DNA of 64,000 nt from Candidatus Brachythrix odensensis (GTDB taxonomy: Bacteria; Chloroflexota; Anaerolineae; J036; Brachytrichaceae), in contig JADKDT010000004.1 in NCBI GenBank assembly GCA_016714465.1, positions 161,593 to 225,592 of the forward strand, given 5' to 3'. The position numbers and the translations under genes were made by a program. The notes under the pieces are model-generated. The model was given only the letters and a program-made list of their open reading frames with translations, was not told where the DNA came from and did no database searches. Each line of letters starts with the position of its first letter. Within the stretch, counting starts at the first letter, position 1. This document shows, piece after piece, positions 52,917 through 61,233 of this stretch.

Positions 52917-52922
52917 TAGCGC

Positions 52923-54176
52923 ATGACTACCACCCTTAACCCCAAGCGAACCGTCGCCGAACTCAAGGAACTCCGGGCGCTGACCGGCGACGCCAACGGC
53001 GCGCAGCGCGTGGCTTGGACCGACACCTGGGCGGAGGGCCGCGCATGGCTAAAGGCCAAAGTGGCCGAGATCCCCGGCGTTGTCCAGGAAAAGGATGAGG
53101 CCGGCAACCTGTGGTTCACCCTCAAGGGCAAGAGCCGCAAGGAGCTGCTCATCGGCGGGCACATGGACAGCGTCCCCAACGGCGGCTGGCTGGACGGCTG
53201 TCTGAACGTTCTGGCCGGAGTTGAAGTGCTCCGCCGCATCGCGGCCGAAGGCACGCCCCCGGTGACGGTCCGCCTGGTGGATTGGGCCGATGAAGAAGGG
53301 GCGCGCTTCGGGCGCAGCCTGTTTGGGAGCAGCTCGGTCAGCGGCGCGATGGACCCTGACGAGGTTGGCGCGCTCAAAGATCGCAATGGCACGCTTCTCC
53401 GCGATGCCGTCGCCGCGCATGGGGTGAACGTCAAGACGGCCAAGAAAGCCGGCCGGCAAATCAAGAACGCGGCCGCCTATCTCGAACTGCACATTGAACA
53501 GGGGCCCGTGCTCGAGCGCCTGGGCCTGCCCTTGGGGCCGGTGCTCGGAACGTTTGGGGTGGAGCGGCATCAGATCACCTTCACCGGCCAGGCCGCCCAC
53601 AGCGGCAGCACGCCGATGGACGCGCGCAAAGACGCGCTGGGCGGGGTGAGCAAACTCCACCTGGCGATTCGCGAGATCGCGGTCAAGCATGGCGGGGTCT
53701 GCACCGTTGGGCGGGTCGTCACCGAACCCGGGATCGTCACCTCGGTCGTCGCCGAGGCCACGATGACCCTCGATCAACGCCACCTCAGCGCGGCAAAGCT
53801 GGCGAAGATGTATGCCGAGGCGCGCAAGGCCAGTGAGCGGATCGCCCGCGAGGAGAAGATCGCTGTCGCCTGGAAGAAGATCTGGGCCATCCAGCCTTTC
53901 CCCTTCCATTCTGAGCTGATCAAACTGGCCGACGCGTCAATCAAGGAGATCTGCGGAGTCAGCCACAAGCTGCCCAGCGGGCCGCTGCACGATTCGGCCG
54001 AGGTTTGCCGGGCCGGCGTGCCGACCGTGATGCTCTTCGTCCAAAGCCTGTATGGGATCAGCCACAACAAAATCGAGGACACCAAGGAGGAGCATATCGA
54101 GATGAGCGTCGCCGCCCTCGATGCCCTGGCGACGAAGACGATGGCGTGGATTCTGGGAGTTAAGCCTCGCGGGTAG
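52923..54176 (+). CDS. M20-family N-carbamoyl-beta-alanine / N-carbamoyl-L-amino acid amidohydrolase
   Basis: A 417-residue Zn amidohydrolase of the beta-ureidopropionase/allantoate group: ELLIGGHMDSVPNGGWLDG with the first His and bridging Asp, VDWADEEGARFGRSLFGS with the Glu pair, ELHIEQGPVLERLGLPLG with a His, and GPLHDSAEVCRAGVPTVM plus YGISHNKIEDT with the last ligands. It would release CO2 and ammonia from N-carbamoyl-beta-alanine made by the dihydropyrimidinase, giving beta-alanine. It is divergent from the other four cluster genes. Its TAG stop (54174-54176) is inside a CCTCGCGGGTAGGCGCC repeat. Confidence 0.9.
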   Translation: MTTTLNPKRTVAELKELRALTGDANGAQRVAWTDTWAEGRAWLKAKVAEIPGVVQEKDEAGNLWFTLKGKSRKELLIGGHMDSVPNGGWLDGCLNVLAGVEVLRRIAAEGTPPVTVRLVDWADEEGARFGRSLFGSSSVSGAMDPDEVGALKDRNGTLLRDAVAAHGVNVKTAKKAGRQIKNAAAYLELHIEQGPVLERLGLPLGPVLGTFGVERHQITFTGQAAHSGSTPMDARKDALGGVSKLHLAIREIAVKHGGVCTVGRVVTEPGIVTSVVAEATMTLDQRHLSAAKLAKMYAEARKASERIAREEKIAVAWKKIWAIQPFPFHSELIKLADASIKEICGVSHKLPSGPLHDSAEVCRAGVPTVMLFVQSLYGISHNKIEDTKEEHIEMSVAALDALATKTMAWILGVKPRG

Positions 54177-54317
54177 GCGCCTTCGGGGGTCGGTCGGTGC
54201 GGGTAGGGCCCGTTACGGGACAAACCTCGCGGGTAGGCGCCATGGATGCGTGCCCGCTTGGGACTGCGAGCGCCTACCCGCAAGGTTTTTTCGCGAAGGC
54301 GCCTACCTCCGAGGTTA
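54168..54317. repeat. Four copies of the CCTCGCGGGTAGGCGCC arm
   Basis: Two forward copies, GCCTCGCGGGTAGGCGCC (near 54167-54184) and AAACCTCGCGGGTAGGCGCC (54222-54241), and two reverse copies (near 54270-54288 and 54299-54317). The middle pair forms a hairpin with a loop starting CATGGA, like 20612-20678. The first copy supplies the stop codon of the M20 gene. Confidence 0.8.
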
Positions 54318-54327
54318 ATCCGCCTGG

Positions 54328-55266
54328 TCAGCGGGTCGAATAATTCCCCTTCGCCACCAGCCGCCACTCGGCCGGCGGGGAGTCGATCAACGCCGCAGCC
54401 GCGGCCAGAACAGCCCCGTGCAAGCCGCCCGGCTCGGGATGGTCGCGCAGCAAATCGGCTGCCTTCATCGGCGGGCCAAAACAGACCCGGATCGGCACGC
54501 CCCGATAGCGCGGCAGCAGGATCTGCAGCCCGGCCGCCATCTTGTCGCGGTCCTTCTCCTGGCGCCGCAACATCCGAAGCGGATTGCGTTGGGCGCCGGC
54601 CGACTGCACCCCGCTCACGATCGCCGGCACAATCACCGTCTCCGGCACACGCTGGGCGAACAGCGTGGCGCTGTCGGACCACGCGTCAAGCGACGCCCGC
54701 GCGCCGGGCATCACCCCCGGATCGGGCTCGATCTTGCCGGCGGGAAAGGTGACGACCGCCCGGCCGGCCTTTAGGTTGGCCAGCACCGAACGCACCACCG
54801 ACAGCCGCTCCCCACCCTCGGGCACCCGAATGAGTTGCTTGGTTGCGTTGGGCAACGCCCGCAGAAACGGGCGGTCGTTGGCGATGATGCGCAGGTCCGG
54901 CCGGCCAAGCGCGACAAAGAGCGCGATCGTGTCGGCCATCCCCGGGTGGTTGCACACCACCAGCAGCGGGCCGGTGTCGGGCACTTGGGCGCGGCCGGCC
55001 ACCTCGAGAGTGGCCATATAGTGCTTGAGCAGCCAGTCCGCCCCGGCCGGCAATCCCTTGTCACCATTGATCTGATCAAAGGTGGCGATTTGCTCAGCGA
55101 ATCGGCGGGCGGAGGGGCGAAATATCGCCTCGAGCAGGCCGCGCCCAAAGCGCAGTTTGGCCAGCCCGAGCGAGTCCAGAAAGTCGTCGAGGTTGACCCG
55201 GATGAGCGCGTCGATCTGAGCTTGCCCGCTCAGCGCCTGCGGGTCGGTGCTTGCCATCGATGACAT
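54328..55266 (-). CDS. PlsC-like 1-acyl-glycerol-3-phosphate acyltransferase
   Basis: A 312-residue acyltransferase with the family motifs: LLVVCNHPGMADTIALFVAL (NHxxxxD catalytic pair), an RPFLRALPN stretch, GGERLSVVRSVL, AVVTFPAGKIEPDP (the phosphate-binding block, with AGK in place of the usual EGT), and VIVPAIVSGVQSAG. It probably acylates lysophosphatidate or another acceptor in membrane lipid synthesis. The N-terminal 100 residues are longer than in minimal PlsC. No TM helix at the start. ATG 55264-55266 begins MSSMASTDPQ. It converges on the M20 gene. Substrate not proven. Confidence 0.78.
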   Translation of the reverse strand: MSSMASTDPQALSGQAQIDALIRVNLDDFLDSLGLAKLRFGRGLLEAIFRPSARRFAEQIATFDQINGDKGLPAGADWLLKHYMATLEVAGRAQVPDTGPLLVVCNHPGMADTIALFVALGRPDLRIIANDRPFLRALPNATKQLIRVPEGGERLSVVRSVLANLKAGRAVVTFPAGKIEPDPGVMPGARASLDAWSDSATLFAQRVPETVIVPAIVSGVQSAGAQRNPLRMLRRQEKDRDKMAAGLQILLPRYRGVPIRVCFGPPMKAADLLRDHPEPGGLHGAVLAAAAALIDSPPAEWRLVAKGNYSTR

Positions 55267-55320
55267 GTCAAACCGAATTGTATGCGCCTGATTGTGCGCA
55301 TGCGTTCGGTCTGATTTTTT

Positions 55321-55448
55321 TATCCGCAGATTACGCAGATTCGCGCCGATTTCCTTTTGTCGAAATGTGCCTTTGTGATGAATACCGGTGGCAAACGGAA
55401 GCATCGCCCAAAAGCGAAATCGGCGCAAATCTGCGTAATCTGCGGATA
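55321..55448. repeat. CGCAGATT-type inverted-repeat element (copy 4 of 5)
   Basis: TATCCGCAGATTACGCAGAT onward (55321-55352) is mirrored by 55417-55448 almost perfectly, including GCGCCGATTT next to the inner side. The middle (about 64 bases) is private. It is the best preserved copy. Confidence 0.8.
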
Positions 55449-55491
55449 GATCCCGCCGATCGCACGGGTTTGATTTCTTGCGAAGCTGACG

Positions 55492-56524
55492 CTAGGCTTG
55501 CGTCCAATCGAACACAACGCCCAGCCAGCCCGTGCTGCCGCGTGCCATCATCTCGAACATGGCCTGGGCCTGGGTGTAGGGGAACGACATGGGTAAGCAG
55601 GTGGCCCATCCGCAACCCGCCATCGGCCATCAGGCGCAGGCTGGCCCGCCGGTTGCGCTCGCGCGTCCACGGCCAATACGGGTGCCCTTCGGCCATCCCG
55701 CTCTCGTAAATCCCGGTCAGGGTAATCTCGCGCCGGAGCAGATCCTCCTGCAACCGGATCGTGGCGGTGCCGGGCGGGCTGCCGGTCAGCACGATCCGCC
55801 CGCGATTGCCGCACGCCTCGAGCAGTTGCTGCAGAATCCCGGCCACCTGGGTGCAGTGGAAGATCGTCTCGGCCCCCTTGCCGTCCGTGATCGCCTTGAT
55901 CCGGGCCACCGCATCCTCGCGCCCGGCGTTAATGACATGGGTGGCCCCGCTGGCCTTGGCCATCTCCAGCCGCGCGTCATCGAGGTCAACCGCGATCAGC
56001 GGATGGGACCCGCTCAACCGGGCAAGCTGCAGGGTGAGCTGCCCGACCATCCCCATCCCAAACACCGCGACCGACCCGTCGATCTGCAGGGCCGCCCGGC
56101 GCACGCCGTGCAGGGCAACATCGCCCAGCATGGCGAACCCAGCCGCGTCATCAGAGACACCCTCCGGGATCGGCAGGATATGCCCGCTGGGCGCCGCGGG
56201 GTCGACCAGCCAGTGGCTGGTGTGGACGCCGCCGGTGAGCACGCGCTCGCCGACGGTGTAGCCGGACGCGTCGGGTCCCATCGCTTCAACCGTCCCGACC
56301 GTCATATACCCGATCAGGTAGCCGTTGTCGTCCGGACGGGGGGTGATGCCATAGGCCTGCGGACCAAAACGGACAAAATTCATCTCCGAACCGGCGCTGA
56401 CCGCGCTGCGGCTCACCCGGACCAGAAGCTGCCGGCCGGTCGGAAGAGGCGGCGCAAACGTCTCGACCTCGACCCGCGGGCCGGAGCCGCCGTGGTGAAA
56501 GCGCAAGCGCCGGCCAGTCGTCAT
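55492..56524 (-). CDS. MDR-family (zinc-type) dehydrogenase, frameshifted at 55579-55582
   Basis: An alcohol dehydrogenase-like medium-chain reductase: VRVSRSAVSAGSEMNFVRFG, LIGYMTVGTVEAMGPDASGY, GERVLTGGVHTSHWL, then the nucleotide domain VAVFGMGMVGQLTLQLARLS with GxGxxG and LIAVDLDDARLEMAKASGAT. The usual catalytic Cys is replaced (SAGSE), so it may not use zinc. After LLTHVVP the frame is lost; dropping one C of CCCC gives YTQAQAMFEMMARGSTGWLG, ending VVFDWTQA. Repaired length is 343. Its ATG overlaps the stop of the DapA-family gene (ATGA), so the two are coupled. It likely oxidises or reduces a sugar-acid or aldehyde in the cluster pathway. Confidence 0.82.
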
Positions 56525-57447
56525 GCGAACATCTCCGGAACCATCGCCCGGGCAATCGGCTTGAGCCGGTCGGCCTCGGCCTGCGCCAGGTATTTGGACG
56601 GCCAGCGCAGGCGCAGGCCGACATCCGCCCACCCGCCGATCTCGGCGAGCAGCTTGTCCAACGCCGGATTACTGTAACCGGCCTGCCCGATCGGGGCGAT
56701 GTGGCTGGCGAAGAAATCGATCAGCCGGCGCTCAATGTCCTGCGCGGCGGTGATGTCGGTCTGCATCAGCTTCCACCAGCGCACCGAGCCAGCCGGCGAC
56801 AGGCAGGCCACGTTGCTGTAACTGCCTGACGCGCCCTGCAAGAAGCCCGAGGCCAGATGGTGGCCGGGCACGAAGATGGATAGGTCGGTCGTGTGCGCCC
56901 GCAGCGCGCCATACCAGGAGGGATTGCCGTCCAGCACCTTCGCCCCGACCAGAGCGGGCACCGCCCGCTTCAGCGCGCCGATCGCGGCCATGTCGAGCAC
57001 GCGTTTGGCGTGGGGCGGGTTGTAGAGCACCAGCCCGATCCCGTCGGCGGCCTCGGCAATCCGCGACAAGAATGACACTGCCTCATCGTGGCCGGCCGTC
57101 ACCCAGTCGGGCAGGATGACCTGAAAGGCGCCCGGCCGCAGCGCCACCGAACGGCGCACCCGGTTGAGCGAGAGCTGCGGGCTCATGTGGCTGGCCCCGA
57201 TCTGAAACGGCATGCCCGCCCGTTCGCAGCGCTCGGCAAACAGCGCCTGGATGCGGTCGAACTCGTCCTCGGTCTGGGTGTGAAACTCGCCGGCCGTGCC
57301 GTTGGTATAAAGCCCGGCGACCCCGGCGGCGATCAGGATGTCGATCTCTTCACCCAGGCGGGCATAGTCGATGCTGTCGTCGGCGTTGATGGGGAGCAGG
57401 ACCGTCCCCCACGTTCCGCGAATTTGCTGGCTGGTAAGTGGTTTCAT
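56521..57447 (-). CDS. DapA/NAL-family lyase or aldolase
   Basis: A 308-residue TIM barrel of the dihydrodipicolinate synthase superfamily: TWGTVLLPINADDSIDYARL, GVAGLYTNGTAGEFHTQTED with the pyruvate carboxylate-binding GTAGE block, GLVLYNPPHAKRVLDMAAIG with the Tyr, and VPALVGAKVLDGNPSWYGAL with the Schiff-base Lys. Members split or form 2-keto-3-deoxy acids, so together with the enolase-superfamily gene just upstream it suggests dehydration of an acid sugar or similar and then aldol cleavage. True DapA is less likely given the cluster. It overlaps the next gene by ATGA. Confidence 0.87.
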   Translation of the reverse strand: MKPLTSQQIRGTWGTVLLPINADDSIDYARLGEEIDILIAAGVAGLYTNGTAGEFHTQTEDEFDRIQALFAERCERAGMPFQIGASHMSPQLSLNRVRRSVALRPGAFQVILPDWVTAGHDEAVSFLSRIAEAADGIGLVLYNPPHAKRVLDMAAIGALKRAVPALVGAKVLDGNPSWYGALRAHTTDLSIFVPGHHLASGFLQGASGSYSNVACLSPAGSVRWWKLMQTDITAAQDIERRLIDFFASHIAPIGQAGYSNPALDKLLAEIGGWADVGLRLRWPSKYLAQAEADRLKPIARAMVPEMFA

Positions 57448-57453
57448 ATCAGG

Positions 57454-58704
57454 CTATTTGGAAACGACCACCGTGGCGTCGGGACGCTGGCGCACGTCCG
57501 GGATAAGCGTGGCGCCGATGCCTGCCTTCGTCGGCGCGTCGAAGTGGCCATCCCGCACAACAGGCACGTCGGTGATGAGCTCGGGATACGTCAGCCGCAG
57601 ATAGGCCCGGACCGACTCCTGAATGACGGCGTTTGAGCAGTTGATGGCGAGGTGGATGCCGGCCAGCAGCGTGAACGGGCCGGTGCAGTCGTGCAGGGCC
57701 ACCGGCCGCTTGTAGACCTCCGCCATCGTGGCGATCTTCTTGCTCTCGGTGATGCCGCCCGCCCAGGTCGGATCAATCATGATGATGTCGGCGGCGTTCT
57801 TCTCGAGGACGGGCTTGTACTCGTAACGGGTGGTGAGGTACTCGCTCACCAGGAGCGGGGTCCGGGTGCTGGCCCGCAGTTCGGCCAGGGCCCCCACGTC
57901 GTCGGCGCGCATGAGGTCCTCCAGCCAGTACGGCTCAAACGGTTCGAGCGCGCGGGCGATCGTCTTGGCTGCCGGCAGGCTCCAAAAGCCGTGGCCCTCG
58001 ACCATGATGTCCATTTTGTCGCCGACGGCGTCGCGAATCTGCTGGAACGGCCGCAAGGCGAGCTTCAGGTCAGCCCGGCTGATCGAATGCCCGTGGATGG
58101 CCACCCGCTTCGGATCGAAGGCGCCTTTGAAGTTCTTCCAGTTAGCCCAGCCGTCCGGGTCGAGGACGAAGTCGAATGGCCACAGCTTCATCCCGGTGAT
58201 GCCCTCGCTCAGAAGGTCCTGGGCAAGCGCGCCGGCGTCGGTCATGAAGCCGACCAGGTCCTCGTATTTGGCCCCAATCTCAGCGTCCGCGCCGTAGCCC
58301 GAGCCGCCCCGGGTGGGCCGCCCGTAGTGCGGGCCGCCGCAGGTGTTGTAGGTCCGGATCCGGGCGCGGGTCGCGCCGCCCAGGACCTGCCACACGGGCT
58401 GGTTTACCGCTTGACCGAAGATGTCCCACAGCGCGCAGTCGATGGCGCTCAGGGCCCGAATCTCGGCGCCCTTGCCGGCGATGTGGGCGATGACCTCATA
58501 CAGCCGGCGCCAGTGCAGCTCGATGGCCAGCGGGTCGTGACCGAGCAGCATCGGGGCCGCGAACTGGTGGATGTAGGCCCGCATCGCGTCGGTCATGTAA
58601 AACGTATCGCTGTAGCCGACGAGGCCCTCATCCGTGTGGATGGCGACAAAGAGAATATGCGGAAAATCGCCGAGATGGATGGTCTCGATCTGGGTAATCT
58701 TCAT
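57454..58704 (-). CDS. Enolase-superfamily (mandelate racemase/muconate-lactonizing type) enzyme
   Basis: A 416-residue protein with the capping domain (QIETIHLGDFPHILFVAIHT) and barrel. DCALWDIFGQAVNQPVWQVL is the family linker. The barrel has ITGMKLWPFDF, the metal ligands in DIMVEGHGFWSLPAA, PYWLEDLMRADD and LLVSEYLTTRYEYK, and a possible base in VALHDCTGPFTLLA. The His and the order resemble sugar-acid dehydratases (mannonate or galactonate type). It lies six bases upstream of the DapA-family gene, so the products may be handed on. The acid used is not known; racemase or cycloisomerase activity is possible. Confidence 0.87.
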   Translation of the reverse strand: MKITQIETIHLGDFPHILFVAIHTDEGLVGYSDTFYMTDAMRAYIHQFAAPMLLGHDPLAIELHWRRLYEVIAHIAGKGAEIRALSAIDCALWDIFGQAVNQPVWQVLGGATRARIRTYNTCGGPHYGRPTRGGSGYGADAEIGAKYEDLVGFMTDAGALAQDLLSEGITGMKLWPFDFVLDPDGWANWKNFKGAFDPKRVAIHGHSISRADLKLALRPFQQIRDAVGDKMDIMVEGHGFWSLPAAKTIARALEPFEPYWLEDLMRADDVGALAELRASTRTPLLVSEYLTTRYEYKPVLEKNAADIIMIDPTWAGGITESKKIATMAEVYKRPVALHDCTGPFTLLAGIHLAINCSNAVIQESVRAYLRLTYPELITDVPVVRDGHFDAPTKAGIGATLIPDVRQRPDATVVVSK

Positions 58705-58775
58705 GACGGCAAATTAGTAGAGTGCGGTCACTAAACGCAACCCTCAGGCTCGTCCAACGGCAAGCGCCAAACATC

Positions 58776-58868
58776 TATCCGCAGATTTCGCAGATTTCCG
58801 CGGATTTAGGATATGCGCCGCGCAAACAAGGAAAACGAATCGGCGGAAATCGGCGAAATCTGCGGATA
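58776..58868. repeat. CGCAGATT-type inverted-repeat element (copy 5 of 5)
   Basis: TATCCGCAGATTTCGCAGAT at 58776-58795 is mirrored up to 58868 (CGAAATCTGCGGATA), with a short middle. It lies within the catabolic cluster between the Rid-like gene and the enolase-superfamily gene. Confidence 0.75.
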
Positions 58869-58908
58869 GACCGCGCACTTCATCCGTGCAGACGTTCGTT
58901 GCATTCAT

Positions 58909-59682
58909 CTAGAGGTGGGTGTCGTGGAGGGTCCCCTTCAGATCGGCCTCGAATTCGACCTCGAGGATCGGCGGGCGGGCGTAATACCAGTGCACACCCA
59001 GCCCGGCTCGGGCGCCCAGCGGGGCGAGCACTTCGCTGGCGAGATAGCTCGCGGGAGGATGCACGCAATACAGGTTCACCGTCGTCACGTCCGCGACGCT
59101 CACACCCAGCCCTGGAAGCCGCCCAACGATCGAATCCATCACCCAGCGGGCCTTCTCGCGCATGCCATCAGGCGAGGTGTCGCCCAGGCGGATGATGCTC
59201 TCGCGCCCGGCGCCCGGCAACTCACCGGCGCCCGACGAAACGAAGGTCTTGCGCCCGCCCGGCCGCCGGCCCTGGACGGTGTAGCTGAAGCCGAAAAAGA
59301 CCGGCTCCTTTGGCCGGCCGGCGCCCGGCTCGGGGGCGACGTTCGTGCGGGTGGTGGTGCCCAACGGACCAGCGCCGCCTTGCGCGCGCAACCCGTACTG
59401 GTCAAGCAGCGCCATCCACGTGTCATTGAAAGCCCCAAACCCGTCAAAGGACAGGGCTTCGGGGATGCGTAGCTCGGAGCCGCACAGGGCCGCCATCGGC
59501 CGGCCAATGCTTCCGAGGTAGGCTTTGATCGCATCGAAGGCCCGCGCGACTGGAGGCGGATCCAGAAACACCGCGTGGGCGATCGCGTAGTCCTCTTGCG
59601 GGACCACGTCCTTGCAATAGATTCCGCTGCCGGGCACGTAGTTGAAATTGCCCTCGGTCCGTGTGTTCATCGTCGTCGTCAT
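58909..59682 (-). CDS. Rid (YjgF/UK114)-like two-domain protein
   Basis: A 257-residue protein. It starts GNFNYVPGSGIYCKDVVPQE, which looks like a Rid strand. AFDAIKAYLGSIGRPMAALC follows, and in the second half MDSIVGRLPGLGVSVADVTT with VNLYCVHPPASYLASEVLAP and a terminal VHWYYARPPILEVEFEADLK, which match the end of Rid domains (VADVVKTTVYL, PARxxVxVxxLP). Two Rid-type halves are therefore likely. Rid proteins hydrolyse reactive enamines and imines released by PLP enzymes, and some deaminate aminomuconate-type compounds. An aminotransferase is in the same cluster. ATG 59680-59682 overlaps the stop of the M81 gene (ATGA). The family call is moderate. Confidence 0.65.
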   Translation of the reverse strand: MTTTMNTRTEGNFNYVPGSGIYCKDVVPQEDYAIAHAVFLDPPPVARAFDAIKAYLGSIGRPMAALCGSELRIPEALSFDGFGAFNDTWMALLDQYGLRAQGGAGPLGTTTRTNVAPEPGAGRPKEPVFFGFSYTVQGRRPGGRKTFVSSGAGELPGAGRESIIRLGDTSPDGMREKARWVMDSIVGRLPGLGVSVADVTTVNLYCVHPPASYLASEVLAPLGARAGLGVHWYYARPPILEVEFEADLKGTLHDTHL

Positions 59683-61169
59683 TCCCATCCCTCCAGCCCC
59701 CACAGGTCCTTGCGGACTTTCGTGTAGGTCCAACGTCGCGGGTTCACCGTCGTCGCGCCCGGCGTATCCGCGATCACAAATCCGGTCATCACCGGTTCAT
59801 AGGCCGCCTTCCAGGCGATGGCCGCCTTGACGGTCAGGATCTTCATATACGCCGGCTCGATCCCGACGCTCTGCAACTGGTGCAGGCTCATCGGCGCCGA
59901 CCGGAGCTCGGTCAGCACGATGTAGCTGGACTGGCGGGCCGGATCGGGTTGGACTTCGAGCACGGCGGTCAGCCCCTGGTCGCCCCAGCGCATCCCGCCA
60001 TGGCGGGCCGCCCGCTCCTCGAACTTGCCATCATGCAGGCACTTCACCCGGCCCGTCACCGTCACAGGCGCGCCGTGCAGGCTGTCGGTCTTGCCGCCGA
60101 CGGGCAGGCTCAGCGTGGCGCCGATCCCGGCCCGCATGCAAGCCCGCACGCTCTCCGGATCGGCCAGGGTCACCACCCAGCCCTCGGCGTTCTGCCGGAT
60201 GAGCTCAGCCAGGACGAAGGTGGCGTCGGCGGCCGAGCCGCCGCCCACGTTGTCGCCAATGTCGACGATGACATAGGGGCCAGCCGGGGCGGCCATCGCC
60301 GCCGCTATTGCGGCTGACACGGCCCCGGCAACACTCGGGATATCGACCTCGAGAAATTCGCGCAACGCCCAGAGTTGGGCGGCGAGATCATCGGCGATGC
60401 GGTCGGCTTTGGCCTGGTCGTTGTCGGTCACGACAACCACGGCGTTGCCCATGGCCGGCACATCCGAGTACTGGTAGCACAGCGACAGGCTGGCCGCCAG
60501 CACGCCAGGCTGCTGCTCGAGCTCGGGCAGGCTCGCCCACAGGTCACGCAACGGCGGCGAGCTGGTGTGCTGGTGGGCGATGTTGATCATCATCGGCAGC
60601 GCGCGGTAGGCCATGGTCGGGCGGGCCTCGCCCCGGATCATCGCGCTGATGATGGCGGCCGCCTGCAAGCCTCGCTCGCGCATATCGATATGGGGGTTGG
60701 TCTTGTAAATGACGAGGGCGTCGCAGTTGCGCACAACGCCTTCCCCCAGGCTGCAGTGCGGGTCATGGGTGACGACCAGCGGGAGGCCTGGCCCAAATGC
60801 CGCCCGCACCCGGCGAGTGAATTCAGCGTCGGCGTTGTCGAAATTCTCGGCCACAAATGCGCCGTGCAGGGCAAGCAGAATGCCATCGATCGGCCCGGCT
60901 GCCTTGAGCGCATCGACCAGCGCGTCGGCCAGCCAGTTGAAGGCCTCGGCTTGGACCACCCCGGACGGCGTGGCGGAGGCGCACAGGGTCGGCACGGGCT
61001 CATAGCCATGCCGCGCGCCGCCCTCGATGAAGCCGGTCACTTCGTTGTGCGCGCCGGCATAGAAGCGGCTGATCTCCGCGCCGCGCAGGATCCGAAAGTC
61101 CGCCAGGGGCGTGCTTTTCGCGGCGAAGCTGTTCGATTCGTGGATGATCGAGGCGATGGCGATGCGCAT
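59679..61169 (-). CDS. M81/MlrC-family metallo-enzyme
   Basis: A 496-residue protein of the MlrC family: RIAIASIIHESNSFAAKSTP at the N-terminus, a middle LPLVVTHDPHCSLGEGVVRN and DALVIYKTNPHIDMRERGLQ with His and Asp ligands, then YVIVDIGDNVGGGSAADATF and, at the C-terminus, GVEPAYMKI-type and YEPVMTGFVIADTPGATTVN stretches. The family is named for the last step of microcystin breakdown in sphingomonads, where it cuts small linear peptides with Adda. Most members have unknown substrates. Placement between a GSAM-type aminotransferase and a Rid protein suggests it opens an amide or modified amino acid. ATG 61167-61169 starts the conserved end. Confidence 0.85.
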   Translation of the reverse strand: MRIAIASIIHESNSFAAKSTPLADFRILRGAEISRFYAGAHNEVTGFIEGGARHGYEPVPTLCASATPSGVVQAEAFNWLADALVDALKAAGPIDGILLALHGAFVAENFDNADAEFTRRVRAAFGPGLPLVVTHDPHCSLGEGVVRNCDALVIYKTNPHIDMRERGLQAAAIISAMIRGEARPTMAYRALPMMINIAHQHTSSPPLRDLWASLPELEQQPGVLAASLSLCYQYSDVPAMGNAVVVVTDNDQAKADRIADDLAAQLWALREFLEVDIPSVAGAVSAAIAAAMAAPAGPYVIVDIGDNVGGGSAADATFVLAELIRQNAEGWVVTLADPESVRACMRAGIGATLSLPVGGKTDSLHGAPVTVTGRVKCLHDGKFEERAARHGGMRWGDQGLTAVLEVQPDPARQSSYIVLTELRSAPMSLHQLQSVGIEPAYMKILTVKAAIAWKAAYEPVMTGFVIADTPGATTVNPRRWTYTKVRKDLWGLEGWE

Positions 61170-61180
61170 GGCAGTTGGGG

Positions 61181-61227
61181 GGCGGGAACGCAATCCCCGC
61201 GCGAAGCGCGGGGATTGCGTTCCCGCC
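61181..61227. repeat. Perfect palindrome, 22-bp arms, GAA loop
   Basis: Arms 61181-61202 and 61206-61227, core CCCCGCGC-GAA-GCGCGGGG as at 34508-34570, with different outer arms. It lies between the aminotransferase and M81 genes, inside the cluster. Confidence 0.87.
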
Positions 61228-61233
61228 AAAGTC

